A stretch of 64,000 nt of DNA, taken from Danio rerio (Eukaryota; Chordata; Actinopteri; Cypriniformes; Danionidae). Below, piece after piece: positions 48,986 through 61,275 of the stretch (position 1 is the first letter of the stretch; each line of letters starts with the position of its first letter). The stretch lies in assembly GCF_049306965.1 (NCBI RefSeq), contig NC_133194.1, positions 14,542,501-14,606,500 on the forward strand. The letters run 5' to 3'. A program made the translations under genes and the position numbers. The notes beneath the pieces are model-generated. The model worked only from the letters and a program-made list of their open reading frames with translations. It made no database searches and had not been told where the DNA came from.

Positions 48986-51808
48986 CTCATTGTTAAAATG
49001 TACCCCCGTATACATTTCTAGAGAGCATGAATTATGTAGCCAGAGCTACGTATGGCTGCATTTCATCTTTAAAACTAACTCTATGGGGCGGTATGAGGTT
49101 GCCCCCAGGTTCTGTTTTTTTTGTGCTACCAGCTAACTGCTTAAGCCTAGTTCACACTACAGGATTTTAAACATCAGCAGATCGCTGTGCTGTTCACACT
49201 ACATGACTTGACTTTGTGTCTTTTAATCTCTGTGGTGTTCACACTACGCAACACTCTGTGAACGATCCACAAGAGGGGGGTCACACACTACATGATCTGA
49301 CAACATCTCATTCCCCATCAGCTCATTCAAGCTACCAAACCACAGCCAATGAAAATTTGAGGGAGGAGTCGTCAGAAAAAGCTGAACACTATTGGCTGCT
49401 TGTGTGCTGATGACATCGCTGACAGCGTTTCAAGCTTTGGAGAAAGCATTTAAAAACATCGTCAAATCAGCTGATTTATGAGCGGATTAATCACTCATCT
49501 GCAGGTTCCAGTGGATAGATACACAGAGAGTTTTTAATTTTTGTAATTTTATAACTCTTTGAAATAAAACTAACATATTTATAACACCCTGCCCTTTTCT
49601 AACTATCAGTATATTTCTTTCTGACATTGTTATTTTTTTTTATTACAAAACAGTAAAGAACTGAGCATTTCTGCCTTAAATTACCATATTGGTCAAAATG
49701 ACTGCATGCATGTCTGATACTTTTCGCTGTGACTTTAAATATGTGTGCATTTTCTTGCCTGGCAACTTCCTGCTAACATAAACAAAACTTTCTGATGGCA
49801 AAAACATCAATTTACTTCAGATATCTTTCAAAACAGCATATTCTGTGCTGTGTAATAGCTCCTGTTTGAAAGTGAAAATGAAAGCCAAGACCTTTAAGTG
49901 TTTTAGTATCTTAACTACATATTTATAGGCTGTATTACCAAAAAAATATTATATTTTTAGGGTAATGGTGTCATTAAATATGATGCCAGACATTCAAAGC
50001 TTAATTTTAATATCTCAATAATAGCTTTGAATGTAAATATGTTGTGACAATATGGCGTTTCATATGAGAATGGTCAGAATGAGCAGTATGGTAATTCTAA
50101 TAGTTACAGAATTCTAGTTCCACTGTTAATATAGCCTCCTCTCATGTCTGTACTAACGCAAAATGAAGCGAGTGCACCGATGCCCATTCTGACCAATCAC
50201 AGATGTTTCTGCTGAGCTCCTGAACACACAGGCATTCAGCTCATGCTGATCTGCTCTCTCATTGGCTGTAGCTCGTCACTACATCTGACCACACACTGTC
50301 AGAAAAAATGTGCAAAATTTGTACCTTTAGGGGTACAATGGCTTGTCACTGGGGCAGTACCCTCAAGGGTACACCTGTTGTACCCTTTCACATGGGTACA
50401 TATTTGTACCCTAGCAGTATGTACCTTAATGGGTAAAATATGTACCTCTGCTGACTAATTGTACCTTACTTGGGCTCTGGTGCAAAAATGTACCTTTAAA
50501 AAAGGTACAATTTCTCCTCCATAGGGATGAATTTTGTACCCTTTCATTTCAGATTTGTACTCCATACACATTAAATTTCATTTATCACATTTATTAAACA
50601 TATTAAATATCAACATTTTTACAGGATGAATGTTTAAACATTACATCATTTTAAAATAATAAAAAGCAATATTTTTCCATGAGTACAAACTGCACGATAA
50701 TTGTACTTTTATACTTGTAACCTTTTATCACAAACACTCATTGAAAGATTCAAAAAAAATTACATTGTCACCTTTTTAGAGGATGAAAGTTTTAAACTAT
50801 CACAATGTCATACCAGATGCATAAACTTAAAAAAATTGCTGCTTAAACATTAAAACATTTTATGAAACAGCAAAAAAGCTTAATGTTATTTTTTTTAACA
50901 CCAGTACATCCCATTTCACTGAGCATTTTTACCAATGTAACAAAGTAATCTTTCTAAAACAGCACTAGACCTCATGAAGTATATTTTTGTTAGTGCACTG
51001 CATTCTACATTTTTCTAAAAGCATCAAGAATCTCAAAGCAATCTATTTCCATACAGTAAATTGAAACTTACTGTATACCCTTAATCATTTTAGATCTCAA
51101 AAACACTTTTGATCAAACAGTATTACACATTTGATTTAAAATTTCTAAACATTCTTAAACAGTTTATCAGCAGAGTATGTTTAAAGAGCCTGAAAGTCCA
51201 TCTGTCTTGGTTTATAACACCCCATTCAAAGTCAACTCCTAGTGTATTTGCATGGAACTATGAATCATACAACAGCAGTATTATAAACTTGCCACACAGA
51301 AACCAGTGCAGTATTGACATTTAAAATGTATTTCATTAGGAAAGAGTCATTTCTTCTCCATTAGCAGTCTCACATGCACACAAAAAGAGTTCAATTTGAA
51401 CACCTGAATGCGTCAATCTCATCAAGGATGTTGGGCAGAAAAAATTCTTAGCATTGTGTCATCTTGTGCTTCTCAGTTGATTTGGGCAATGTTATTGAAA
51501 TGTCTATAGCTGCTAGTCTTAAAATACTGATGCAGACTCGAAACGCATGCAAAAAAGTAAATGCAAAGATCCAAGCATTGCTGTTTGATGCAGACCCAGT
51601 AATACCAGTTCTCTCGGACAGCTGCACTGAGTTGTTTTTCTTGTAATTTTGGATCTCCATCTTCACACCGTTGCTGATGTTCAAATTTAAATTGTTGCTC
51701 CATCTCGGGGAGTTGCTGATGTTCATCCTTTGCATTCTTTATGTAGCGTGGATAAGCCAAGTTGAAAACACAGTAAACGGGGAAGGATGTAATAATGCCT
51801 TTTAACTC

Positions 51809-53492
51809 CTATTCTCCAACACTTTGCAAAGGATTTTCAACCATCTGTAGAGGTGGGTAGGGAGCATCATCATCATCCCACTGTGAAAAGAAAAAGAAAA
51901 AAGACATCAATAAACAATGTAAAATCTGTCAGAACTGCATAACATCTATCAGAGTATTACAAAGTGTTTAACCAACAGTACCCAAACCTCTTCCAGTGTA
52001 ATTACTGTAAGCAATCAACTTTCTCTTTAAAGATATGGGGGAGCAGAATTAGAGCAGCACGAAAGTCTGAATCTATTGTAAAATAAAATCATCCATTTAT
52101 TTATTTTATTTTCGGCTTAGTCCCTTTATTAATCTGGGGTCGCCACAGCGGAATGAACCGCCAACCTATCTAGCACGCGTTTTACGCAGCGGATGCCCTT
52201 CTAGCTGCAACCCATGACTGGAAAACACCCATACACACTTATTCACACACATGCATATGGCCAATTTAGCTTACCCAATTCACCTGTAGCACGTCTTTGG
52301 ACTTGTTGGACTTGGACTTGTGGAGGAAACCGGAGCACCTGGAGGAAACCCACGTCAACATGGGGAGAACATGCAAACTCCACACAGAAATGCCAACTGA
52401 CCCAGCCGAGTCACGAACCAGCAACCTTCTTGATGTGAGGCGATTGTGCTACCCACTGCACCACCTTAAAATAAAATAAAGACAAAAAATTAACAAAGTA
52501 CTCTTAAATAATTTTATAATATAAAAGGACCCGTTTTTAAAATAAAGAAAAAAAATATTGGAACGTTTAGCAAATGCTGAATAAAAGATATTTAATGTAT
52601 TTTTATGAATTACATTTTTTAAAGAAAAAAATTGAGACATGTTCTCTATATAAAGGGTTTGTATATAAGGCCTATGAGTTTGAACTTTCTAAATGCAGCT
52701 TGAAAAGGCACTTAATGATCCCATCCAAGAAATAAAGGTTTGATCTGCAAAATTATTATTATGTAAGTTTTATGTTAATACCTGTTAGATCATCTGCAAA
52801 CTTCTATTCTCCTGCTTTTTTGTAGACTTTGGCCAGTGGAGATGCTTTTTTTCTTAATCAAGCTCAGGTACCTTTAGCACAAGCTGTCCTTGAAGCTCTG
52901 ACTTGGTTGGAGATGGTTGATGAATGCATTCAGTCAGGTTCACCATGACTATAATAAACAAAAAGGAAATTAGTGATTCACTTTAAATAAAAACTATATC
53001 TAATATTCTTTGTTGCCATTTCCTTTTAGTTGTCACTGTACAAATAGTTGTAAGCTTGAATGCACATATGTGTTCAACACAAAGCTTGAAAATTAAAATA
53101 TTTTTACAATAGTCATAACATTTATAATAGTCATTTGATCCTACACTTTGGCTTATACTGACATTAAACATTTAATTTAAACTGAGAACTGATTTAAAAT
53201 GTGTGATCTCACTGACAAGGGTGTTTTTAATAAAGGGTCACACACCTTATTTCACTGGATACGCAGGACATTCGCATTACCCTCAAATGATGATGCATCC
53301 TCACCAATTGCAGGAATCACCTATTGGTTCAAATATAAGTCAAAAATAATGGCAATCATAAAAATTCAAATTTAACTTTAACACTTCACTTTACAGTTCA
53401 TAGAAAAAGGGAGATTAAATTTAAGACTGCACAATGAATTCCTAGGGAAAATGTATATACACACACACACACACACATACATATATATATAC

Positions 53493-53557
<65 letters not shown>

Positions 53558-54336
53558 TTAACAAACAGATGAAAGACAAAATACTAAATACTTACGTTAT
53601 TACACTCTACTGCTTCCTCGTCCACTTCATTTTCTGAAATAAAAAAAATCATGATCGGTGTGAACTTCAGGTTAACAGCAAAAAAAAAAAAAAGCTTTAA
53701 ATTAGCAACTCAAAGGTTTGATAAAGACCTGCCCCTCGATCTGACACGACAGATGATTAGGACTCTCTTGAACATGCGTTTATAACGTTATTTAAATACG
53801 TTACAAAATACAACTGCTATAAATGAACGTGGTTCGAGATATGCATAAACTAAAGTTATATTGTTTCAGACATAAAGGGGACAGGCATTCACTTCACTCC
53901 TGTCCTGAGTAAACATGAACGTTAGCATGAACGTTAGCTTTCCAACACTGAGAAAATTCTGAATTTATAAATAACGTATGCAATAAAGGCTTAACAACAT
54001 TATCCAAACAAAACGAAACGTGTTTGAACTGTTTCTCTGGACGTTTCACCGCTGTTTTTTTCAGCGTCTCGAGCTCTGTCTCATGGCCAGGTTATGTGAA
54101 AAATCATATTTTCATTTCTGGTCAACCTTAAATTACAAAAGGGTCCCCTCACGCGGCAGGTAACTCGACGGTAATCATAACGAAGTTACATACACAAGGC
54201 AAAGTAACGTCAATTATGAATTGAATATGACCCAACGGATATTTACAATAAGTTATTTAACATTAAACGTACCTGCAAATGTCTGTGCTTCGTCTTCACG
54301 AACGTATTCCAGCTTCTTTGAGTCCTTCAGGTCCAT
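51809..54336 (-). CDS. spliced cargo gene of CACTA-2, unknown acidic protein
   Basis: Product not recognised. On the minus strand, ATG at 54336 opens exon 54336-54273 (MDLKDSKKLEYVREDEAQTF, donor GTACGT). Then follow 53633-53596 (ENEVDEEAVECNN, donor GTAAG), a 16-nt micro-exon 53320-53305 (VIPAI), 52948-52872 (MVNLTECIHQPSPTKSELQG..., donor GTACC) and 51880-51809 (WDDDDAPYPPLQMVENPLQS, stop TAG). Phases join at every junction, giving 88 very acidic residues. If exon 3 instead runs to the donor at 53245, it stops in frame. Beyond the TAG the same frame stays open to 51473 (KGIITSFPVYCVFNLAYPRY, IKNAKDEHQQ...), so the protein was probably longer and one stop cut it. YPRYIKN echoes the CACTA-1 gene. 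A CG-rich leader and a CCAAT box (complement at about 54441) precede the ATG. Transcription is likely; function unknown. Confidence 0.5.
52099..52466 (-). mobile_element. DANA-type SINE inside CACTA-2
   Basis: Full-length antisense copy relative to the window (sense to the cargo gene), in the last intron of the cargo gene. From TTTTCGGCTTAGTCCCTTTA to GCTACCCACTGCACCACC. Confidence 0.85.
53456..53553. repeat. (CA)n/(AT)n microsatellite in CACTA-2
   Basis: CA repeats, then mixed ACATAT, then about 60 bp of AT, inside an intron of the cargo gene. Confidence 0.95.
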
Positions 54337-55723
54337 CCTCCATCGGCGGCGAGAAGAGCGTCAGAACAGTGCAACAGCTGGAGATTAACCGTCGCACGTA
54401 ATCAGCTGGCATTATGAATGCACGGCGCGGGCAAAATCCTATTGGACAACACGAATTCAAATCTGCTGGCTGCCTGCTAATGCTAAGCGAAAGTCAATGG
54501 ACAATCCCCGCTTTGCAGACCCGCAAGTTTAAAAAAATATCATCTAATGTGTCACAAAATGTAGTTTTAAGAGTATTTCAGGCGAGAATGTAGTTATTTT
54601 AAACTCGAATCGGCAGTTTATTTAAAAATACAGCGCTTCTTTGACAATGTGCTTCAGTGAAAGCGGACTCTGTCAGCGGGAGCTTTATGATTCTCTCCCC
54701 CGCCGACAGCAGCTTTTACTTCGGCCAGTCAATCTCGGATCTGCCGCTGGATTCAATCTCCCCTTGTAGTTAAAACATTATATTTAATACATTTTGTGTA
54801 TATCTAACGGCCAGCTTTTGGTCTTTTAAATCTATTATTTGTTCTCAGCTGTCTTATTTTGGCAGTATTATTCTGTTACGTTTTATAATTGTTTTATTAA
54901 TTAATTAATTAATTTATTAATGCTACAATGTTGTACTCTGTCTTTGTTTACCAAGCTGGTTACCTTTAATTCCTATTGTATATATCTACTTTATACTTGT
55001 ATGTCCATTCTAGTAGTTTATTAAATCTGATAATCAAAGAAAGGTCTGTGTATAATAAGCCATTTCACTTTACATTTAGGGGGATTTATGTTAACATTTT
55101 CTTAAATCAAAAATATTAATTTATAATATTTATAAGGCCATGTTTATATAATTAAATAATTTAATTTATAATGTACAGTTTTTTTGTGCATTTCTTCCAA
55201 ATAACCAACAACTCGTAACATAAATGAAGGACCATTTCATACACGTTGACTTGCTCCTTTTTCACAAAAGTGATTGTACCTTTCTTTGGGCCTTAAATGG
55301 CACAAACATGGACCCTTTGACAGTTGGGAACATATTTGTACCATTTTTACCCTTAAATGGTACATATAAGTATCTTAGGGTGCTACTTTGAACCATTGAG
55401 GGTACAACTTCACCATTTGTACCCCAAGTGTTCACAAATGTACCCCAACCGTACCCTTTTTTCTGACAGTGCACGTGGGGTTGAGTCGGCCGACTGCTCT
55501 GGAATATTCAGCATGCTGAATGTTGGATTTCCGTCTGCGAGGTGTCGGCGACGCGTCAGCGAGCCTCGTTGATGTGTTGCTCAGTAGTTCACACATAAAG
55601 AGCGGCGAGCGCCGAGCACCCGCAGATTTCTTCCCGATCACAGCCCGATCTGTCGGCGAGCTTGTTAACTTCCAAATCGGGCTCAAATCAGGCTTAAAAT
55701 CCTCTAGTGTGAACTAGGCATTA

Positions 55724-56182
55724 CCTTCATGTGGACGTCTTTAACACTGTTACCGACGTGCCCAGTGGTTTGCCACTTATGTTGTCAGATTTGAAACACA
55801 GAGTGGAGATTACCATGACAACAGGGTTCTTGTCTGGTGAAGAAAGGTTCCAAAAAGCAGGTAAAATAAAATAAACAAGTACATAACAAGGTGAGAACAT
55901 GGTAAGATCTAAAAAAAATGTGGTAAAAAATAGGCAGCCATGAGGGCTTTAGCTTTTCTTATTTAGGATTGTTTTTGAAAACTTTGTCAGTTGGGTTTAG
56001 GGAAGGTAGTGGGAGGTTTAATCTTTGCTTTTGAAAACACTATCGGTTGGGGCTATGGAAGGGGGTTGGTGGGGGGATTGGTCAGTCAGTCAGTCAGTCA
56101 GTCAGTCACTTAGTCAGTCAGTCAACAGCAGCCTCAGGTGGATTTAAATGAGAACAGCAGATCTAAAAAAAAAGTACATAGT

Positions 56183-56277
<95 letters not shown>

Positions 56278-57130
56278 TTTTTCCAGAAATAAAAAAATAT
56301 TACAAGAAATACTGTGAAAATGTCTTTGATAAAACATCTCTTGGAAAATATTTGAAAAATAAAAAAATAAAAATAAAAAAGGGCACATCAAGTTTGCCAA
56401 CTGTATTTGTATGTTCTGAAATCTTTTATACTAGTTATGCTTTCTCATGAAATCAGGTTGGATGGGAACAAACTATTGAAAGAAGATGTCACAAGACAGC
56501 AAGACAAAAAGCAGAACATTTTGTTCTGAAAGTATTTTGAGTTTCATTTTAGCTGTCAACACTTTATTTACTAAACATAGCTGAACCAATCAAGCTAGCT
56601 CTGTTTAAGTCAGTCAACATGTAAACATTTTGAGGGTGGATCCCATAGCTTAATTTGTTTAGATACCACATCTTAATTTGTAATCTGCAGAGGAATCCTA
56701 GACAATTTTGCACATTACAGGCTGTATTTATGGGCCATTACAAGTAAGCCGTTCATCAAATTAGAACGTTCAGAGCAGGTCCGTGAACAATCGACTGCTC
56801 ACTGAAAAAAAATTTTTTTTTTACTGTACATCTATAACTATAATCATAGGCATGTATCAAATATATGCAATCAGAAATTTGAATTTCCCAGTAGAACATT
56901 AGCCAAGAACCCCTTGTGAAGTTGCATTTACTACTGAAAAATACAGAGATAATAGCTGAATTCTTGTAATTATGGTAATTATGAGATTCTGACTTGTTAA
57001 AATTATATACATAAATCGTAGAAACATTAACTCTAAAAAATAAGAGGCTGTTCTGTATTGTCACTAATTCATGGCTGAATGGAGTTATAAAATGGTTACC
57101 ACACAATATACAGATAAAAATAAAAGCCAA
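55724..57130. other. gene-free stretch with microsatellites
   Basis: Contains (GTCA)n at about 56082-56124 and about 88 bp of (AT)n at 56187-56275. Open frames here only read the AT repeat (YIYIYI). No gene. Confidence 0.7.
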
Positions 57131-57866
57131 ATAAAGTGGAAGTCAGAATTATTAGCCTTGACTATTATTATTAAATGATTATTATTATTAAATGATGTTG
57201 AACAGAGCAAAGAAAATTTTCATAATATTTTTCTCTTCTCGAGAAAATCTTATTTGGTTTATTTCGGCTAGAATAAAAGCAGTTTTAAATTTTTTAAAAG
57301 CCATTTTAAGAACAAAATTATTAACCTCTTTAAGCTTTTTTTTTTCTCGATTGTCTACAGAACAAATCATAGTTATACAATAATTTGCCCTTTTACCCTA
57401 ACCTGTGTAGTTAACCTATTTAACCTTGTTAAGCATTTAAATGTCACCTTAAGCTGTATCAACACAATCTCACGGCAATTCGTAACTTTTTCATTTAGTG
57501 GCTAATTCGTATGAATTCGTACAATCTAATTCGTATAATTTAGTACGATTTGCTTTTCCCCCAATGACGGTTGGGGTTAGGGGTGGGGTCAGGTGCCACG
57601 CCTCCTTTTTAAAATCGTACCATTTCGTACGACTGAACTCGTAAGAATTCGTACGAATTAGCCACTAAACTGGCAAAACGTAAAATACTTACGTTTTCTC
57701 GTGAGATCAGGCTGGCTGTATAGAAGTGTCTTGAAAAATATCCAGTCAAATATTATTTACTGTCATCATGACGAAGATTAAATAAATCAGTTATTAGAAA
57801 ATAGTTATTAAAACTATTATGTTTAAAAATGTGTTAAGGAATTTGTTTATCCGTTAAACAGAAATG
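57131..57866. mobile_element. Tc1/mariner-like TA element, copy 4, interrupted
   Basis: Inverse-orientation copy starting near GGAAGTCAGAATTATTAGCC and running to CCGTTAAACAGAAAT. It is split by the MITE at 57460-57714. The uninterrupted text TTAAGCTGTATAGAAGTGTC is preserved in the copy at 61601. Confidence 0.75.
57460..57714. mobile_element. palindromic MITE with 7-bp target duplication, copy 2
   Basis: 255 bp from CAACACAATCTCACGGC to CGTGAGATCAGGCTG, flanked by GCTGTAT (57453-57459, 57715-57721). The empty site is known from sister TA elements in this window. Internal motifs TTCGTACGAATTAGCCACTA and TAGTGGCTAATTCGTATGAA are inverted copies of each other. Confidence 0.85.
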
Positions 57867-57867
57867 C

Positions 57868-58105
57868 CTCCACAGTCACCAGATCTCAATCCAACAGAGC
57901 ACCTTTGGGGTGTGGTGGAACGGGATAATGGATTCATGTGCAGCCGATAAATCTGCAGCAACTGCTTGATGCTATCTTGTCAATATGGACAAAAATCTCT
58001 GAGGAATATTTTTAGCACCTTGTTGAATCTATGCCACGAAGGATTAAGGCAGTTCTGAAGGCAAAAATGGGTCCAACCTGGTACTAGTAAGGTGTACCTA
58101 ACAAA
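57868..58105 (+). pseudogene. Tc1-like transposase C-terminal remnant
   Basis: Starts with a frame reading PPQSPDLNPTEHLWGVVERD, the conserved block around the last acidic catalytic residue of Tc1-type DDE transposases. A diverged tail follows (CTGCAGCAACTGCTTGATGC, GCCACGAAGGATTAAGGC, ending GGTGTACCTAACAAA). Only about 240 bp survive, with a stop after roughly 26 codons in the first frame. It directly adjoins the end of the TA element. Confidence 0.75.
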
Positions 58106-58109
58106 ACGA

Positions 58110-59479
58110 CCTGTGACTTGCATTATGGGACCTTGATATCTGCTCTGTCAACTTTTTGATGTTAAAAATTCTCTTTACAATTTAACAAAGTGACTTTTAT
58201 TGGCATTTTAATAGTTTGAAATAACAATGTATATATTTAGAGAAAATTATTTATTTATATAGAGAAAAATACGTCTGTAAAATAAAACAAAATGCACTGA
58301 CAATATATTACAAGAGTTTTGTTACATAATATACAACACCAACTTAAACAATTTATTACTTTAAGCTAATAAAACTAGTAATAATTTTTTACTTTTTTAC
58401 TTTTCACTCTTTACTTTTAAAAGTTTTTGGAATAAGATCAAGGTAATTCAAAAGCATAAATAAATAGGGAAAATAAAACACGAATCACAAAATATGAAAA
58501 ACTACTAATCTACGAATCATTTTTACAGTGTATATACACATCCTTAACTCTCACCTTTAGTTTTCCAACTTTTATTTTACATACAGTACCTATGAACATA
58601 CAGCATCATAAACAAACTTAACTCTTGGGTTAAAAATAGAAAGAAAATAATTAATCCAGTCATAGGATTAATTGGATGTTTTACCCAAATTTGGGTTGAA
58701 ATAACACAGCTTTTTTTAGAGTGCATAGACTGTATCATTTGAAAAATATTTTATTTAATAATAAATAGAAGGAGCATGTATTTGACTGACATTCCAGAAT
58801 GGGGTATATGCACAGATGGTGTCTGTCAGCCAATGATAAATTTCCAGTGAAAGGTTTATGTGACTATTGACAATTTAATGATGTTCCTATGTTGTAATGT
58901 AATTAAAACACAATCAGTTAAGCATTTATTTAGTTGTTCAAGCATAAAACAAGTTCAAATACAGTGTAAAGCGTAAGTAGCAGCAGGCTAGCACAGAAAC
59001 TCTATTGAAAATATTAGGGTAAAAAAAATGTCCATATTTTAAAGACGGTGCACAAATTGAATTTAATGCAGTGCTTCTTGTGTGGTCTATTTGATATAAA
59101 GTGGGTAACTTTATAACATATTTCAGTGAAGATTACTGAATTTTAAAGAAATCAGATCTTAAAGGTGGTGATATTGTAATGGACCGGCAGTTTGCTGAAA
59201 GCGCTTGGGCTGGCTAACTAAAAAATTACAAATCTGTATGCATAAACCCCATTTACAGCAGGCTGACTATGCATTGCAAAGGCATCTTCAAAGACATTTT
59301 TTCTCTTCAGACAAAAAAAGCACTTGGGTGCAACAAGTTGATTATCATGACTTTGAAGGAAGGACATTTCTAAAAAAATATATGAAAGCAGCATACATTT
59401 ACTGTGAGATGGTATCATCAACCTCATTATTTGTGTCTTTTCAGGTTCATCGGTAGTGTAGTAAAATAGTGTGCCATCA
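58110..59479. other. gene-free AT-rich stretch
   Basis: No supported frame. At 58655-58724 there is a lone right end of another DNA element (ACCCAAATTTGGGTTG then TTTTTTTAGAGTG). The left end was not found. Confidence 0.5.
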
Positions 59480-59664
59480 TTTACACACCCTTGACAAGAC
59501 TTTTTGTTCTGTTGAACACAATAGAAGATATTTTGAAAAATGCTGGAATCATGTAAGTATTTAGTTCAACAGAATGTTCAACAGAAAAAAAGCCTGAAAC
59601 TGACTTGGAACAAGGTAAAAGAATAATAAATGATGGCAGAATTTTGGGTGAACTATCCCTTTAA
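59480..59664. mobile_element. MITE of the 'AAAGGGATAGTTCACCC' type
   Basis: Right arm GAATTTTGGGTGAACTATCC then CTTTAA is intact, with ATAATAAATGATGGCAG. The left arm (GCCATCATTTACACACCC) is diverged. Confidence 0.75.
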
Positions 59665-59689
59665 TATGAAGGTCAGATCCAGATGACCT

Positions 59690-60480
59690 GTGGCTTTTAT
59701 TATGCTTGTATCACCCCAGAACTCACAGGTCTCACTTTGTCAGTCTTAAGGGACTTTTATGAAGAGAGAAAATAAATTAGATTTTAGCTCCTGAAAGACT
59801 GCGGCAGTCTATACCCATGAGATTAATTCTTGAAAGGTGTTCTGAACATACCATCTTCAAATCTATGCAAATCTGACTCAGACAGGAGAGTGTGGTGGGA
59901 AAATCAAGGACAAAGTATTTGACGCAGCTTCAGGTGAATGTGGCTTTTATAATCTTTAAAGTCCCACAGCTCTGTTGACAATCCTCAGTGAATCATCTTA
60001 TGATGAGTGTACTTGGACTTGGGGTGAAAAAGATGAATAAAATATTACAATAATGCAGAATGCGAACCTGAATATTATCAGACAAACGGGAGGAACGTTT
60101 TCCCATTTAAGCATGTAACAACATTAAATTAATTATGTTTTGCTTAACATGTGACGTTAATTTCCTGACAATTAAAGATCATTTGTAGCTGTGAATTCCA
60201 AAGATTTGTAGGGCAAACATGCCTGCTTGTCATTTTTAGGGTGAAATATTAGCCAGACATGTTTTCATAATAAAAAATAATACCCTGTCACCTTCAGCAT
60301 ATATAATGACCCATTATTTTTGTCATTAGCCGCTGCACATTTGTATTATTTACTGAGCTTAAAGGTTATGTATGCAGAGGATATAACTGAACTGAGGTGA
60401 AGCGGCAAATGTCATGAACTTTATATTCAAGAATGGGGTTTCTAGAGGCACTGTTTATAAATCATATGCAAATAACCAGA
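59690..60480. promoter_or_regulatory. candidate conserved non-coding element cluster
   Basis: About 800 bp of unique sequence in a repeat-dense desert. TAAT/ATTA cores are frequent (TTAAATTAATTATGTTTTGC, GTTAATTTCCTGACAATTAA), with TGACCC/ATTAGCC-type motifs. No open frame. Texture resembles vertebrate developmental enhancers; unproven. Confidence 0.3.
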
Positions 60481-60980
60481 CCATCCAACATTTAGGTGAG
60501 GTTTTTTCTTCTATAGACGATTAAAGCCATGGTTCTTAAGCCACTTTTTACTGCATGGTATGTTATGGTGCAGTTCGCCTTGGTGTTGATTCGGTTTTAC
60601 TCAGCTTGGTTTGCATTTAAACAAATAAGTAAAAAAACAAAACAAAACAAAACAAAAAAAAATCACCAGGTACTAGGTTTGCAACAGAATGGAAAAGTTT
60701 TAAAAAGTGAACCATAACAAACTAAACGATTACAAAATTATTTACAATATTATTACTTTTAATCCATCTCACAGCACAAGCTTCCTGTCACATGCATGTA
60801 TGTACAAACTCCTATAAACTGATGCTGTTTGTTTAAACAGCGTAGTTACCATTTTGACAAAAAACAACAACAAAAACAACATATGTCCCTCTATGTTGTA
60901 CAAACAGTGAGTATTTTACATGCCTGTTCTTATATGTGTAACATGTGGGCACTGGACAACGAAATTGAGGGTCCACGTGC

Positions 60981-61080
60981 AGAGGTGGGTAGAGCATCCA
61001 AAATCTATACTCAAGTAAAAGTACTTGTAACAATCTTAAAGGTTACTTGAGAAAGAGTAAAAAAAAAGTACAAATAGTTA
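60981..61080. mobile_element. fragment of the hAT-like ACTCAAGTAAAAGTA repeat
   Basis: CAGAGGTGGGTAGAGCATCC then TACTCAAGTAAAAGTACTTG, cut off before a TATATA run. Same kind as 39070-39690. Confidence 0.6.
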
Positions 61081-61109
61081 CTAGTTACTTTTGATTATAT
61101 ATATATATA

Positions 61110-61275
61110 TAGTTTTTAATAGTTTTAAACCTATTTTAAGGTCAATATTAATAGCCCTCTTCAGCAATATTTTTTGAGTGTCTACAGAACAAACCATCAT
61201 TAATGACTTGTCTAATTACCCCCACTTTAATCTAAATTTAAGCCTTTAAATGTCACTTTAAGCTGTATTTTAAGC
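61110..61275. mobile_element. TA-element fragment
   Basis: TTTTAAGGTCAATATTAATAGCCC through GAACAAACCATCATTAATG to TGTCACTTTAAGCTGTATT: an internal piece of the family at 61601. Ends absent. Confidence 0.6.

Larger units (their letters stand above)
50294..55471 (-). mobile_element. CACTA/EnSpm-type transposon CACTA-2 with cargo gene
   Basis: A 5178-bp element with ends CACTGTCAGAAAAAA and TTTTTTCTGACAGTG, flanked by CA (50292-50293, 55472-55473). Both ends carry arrays of GGTACAA/TTGTACC (50320-50540 and 55270-55460). The left end shares GTCACTGGGG(C/T)(A/G)GTACCCT with the complement of the CACTA-1 right end, so the two elements lie in opposite orientations. It contains a spliced minus-strand gene, a DANA SINE and an AT microsatellite. 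No transposase is recognised. Confidence 0.8.
49144..55720. mobile_element. PIF/Harbinger-type element split by CACTA-2
   Basis: Inverted ends AGCCTAGTTCACACTACAGG and CTCTAGTGTGAACTAGGCA, flanked by TTA (49141-49143, 55721-55723). Without the CACTA insertion it is about 1.4 kb (49144-50293 and 55474-55720). It is related to 28717-29518 by the ends and by GTCGGCGA motifs near the right side. Non-autonomous. Confidence 0.75.

Noticed and set aside
51464-51646. Plus-strand 60-residue frame in CACTA-2
   Set aside because: It lies opposite the open continuation of the cargo gene frame and has no splice or start support of its own.
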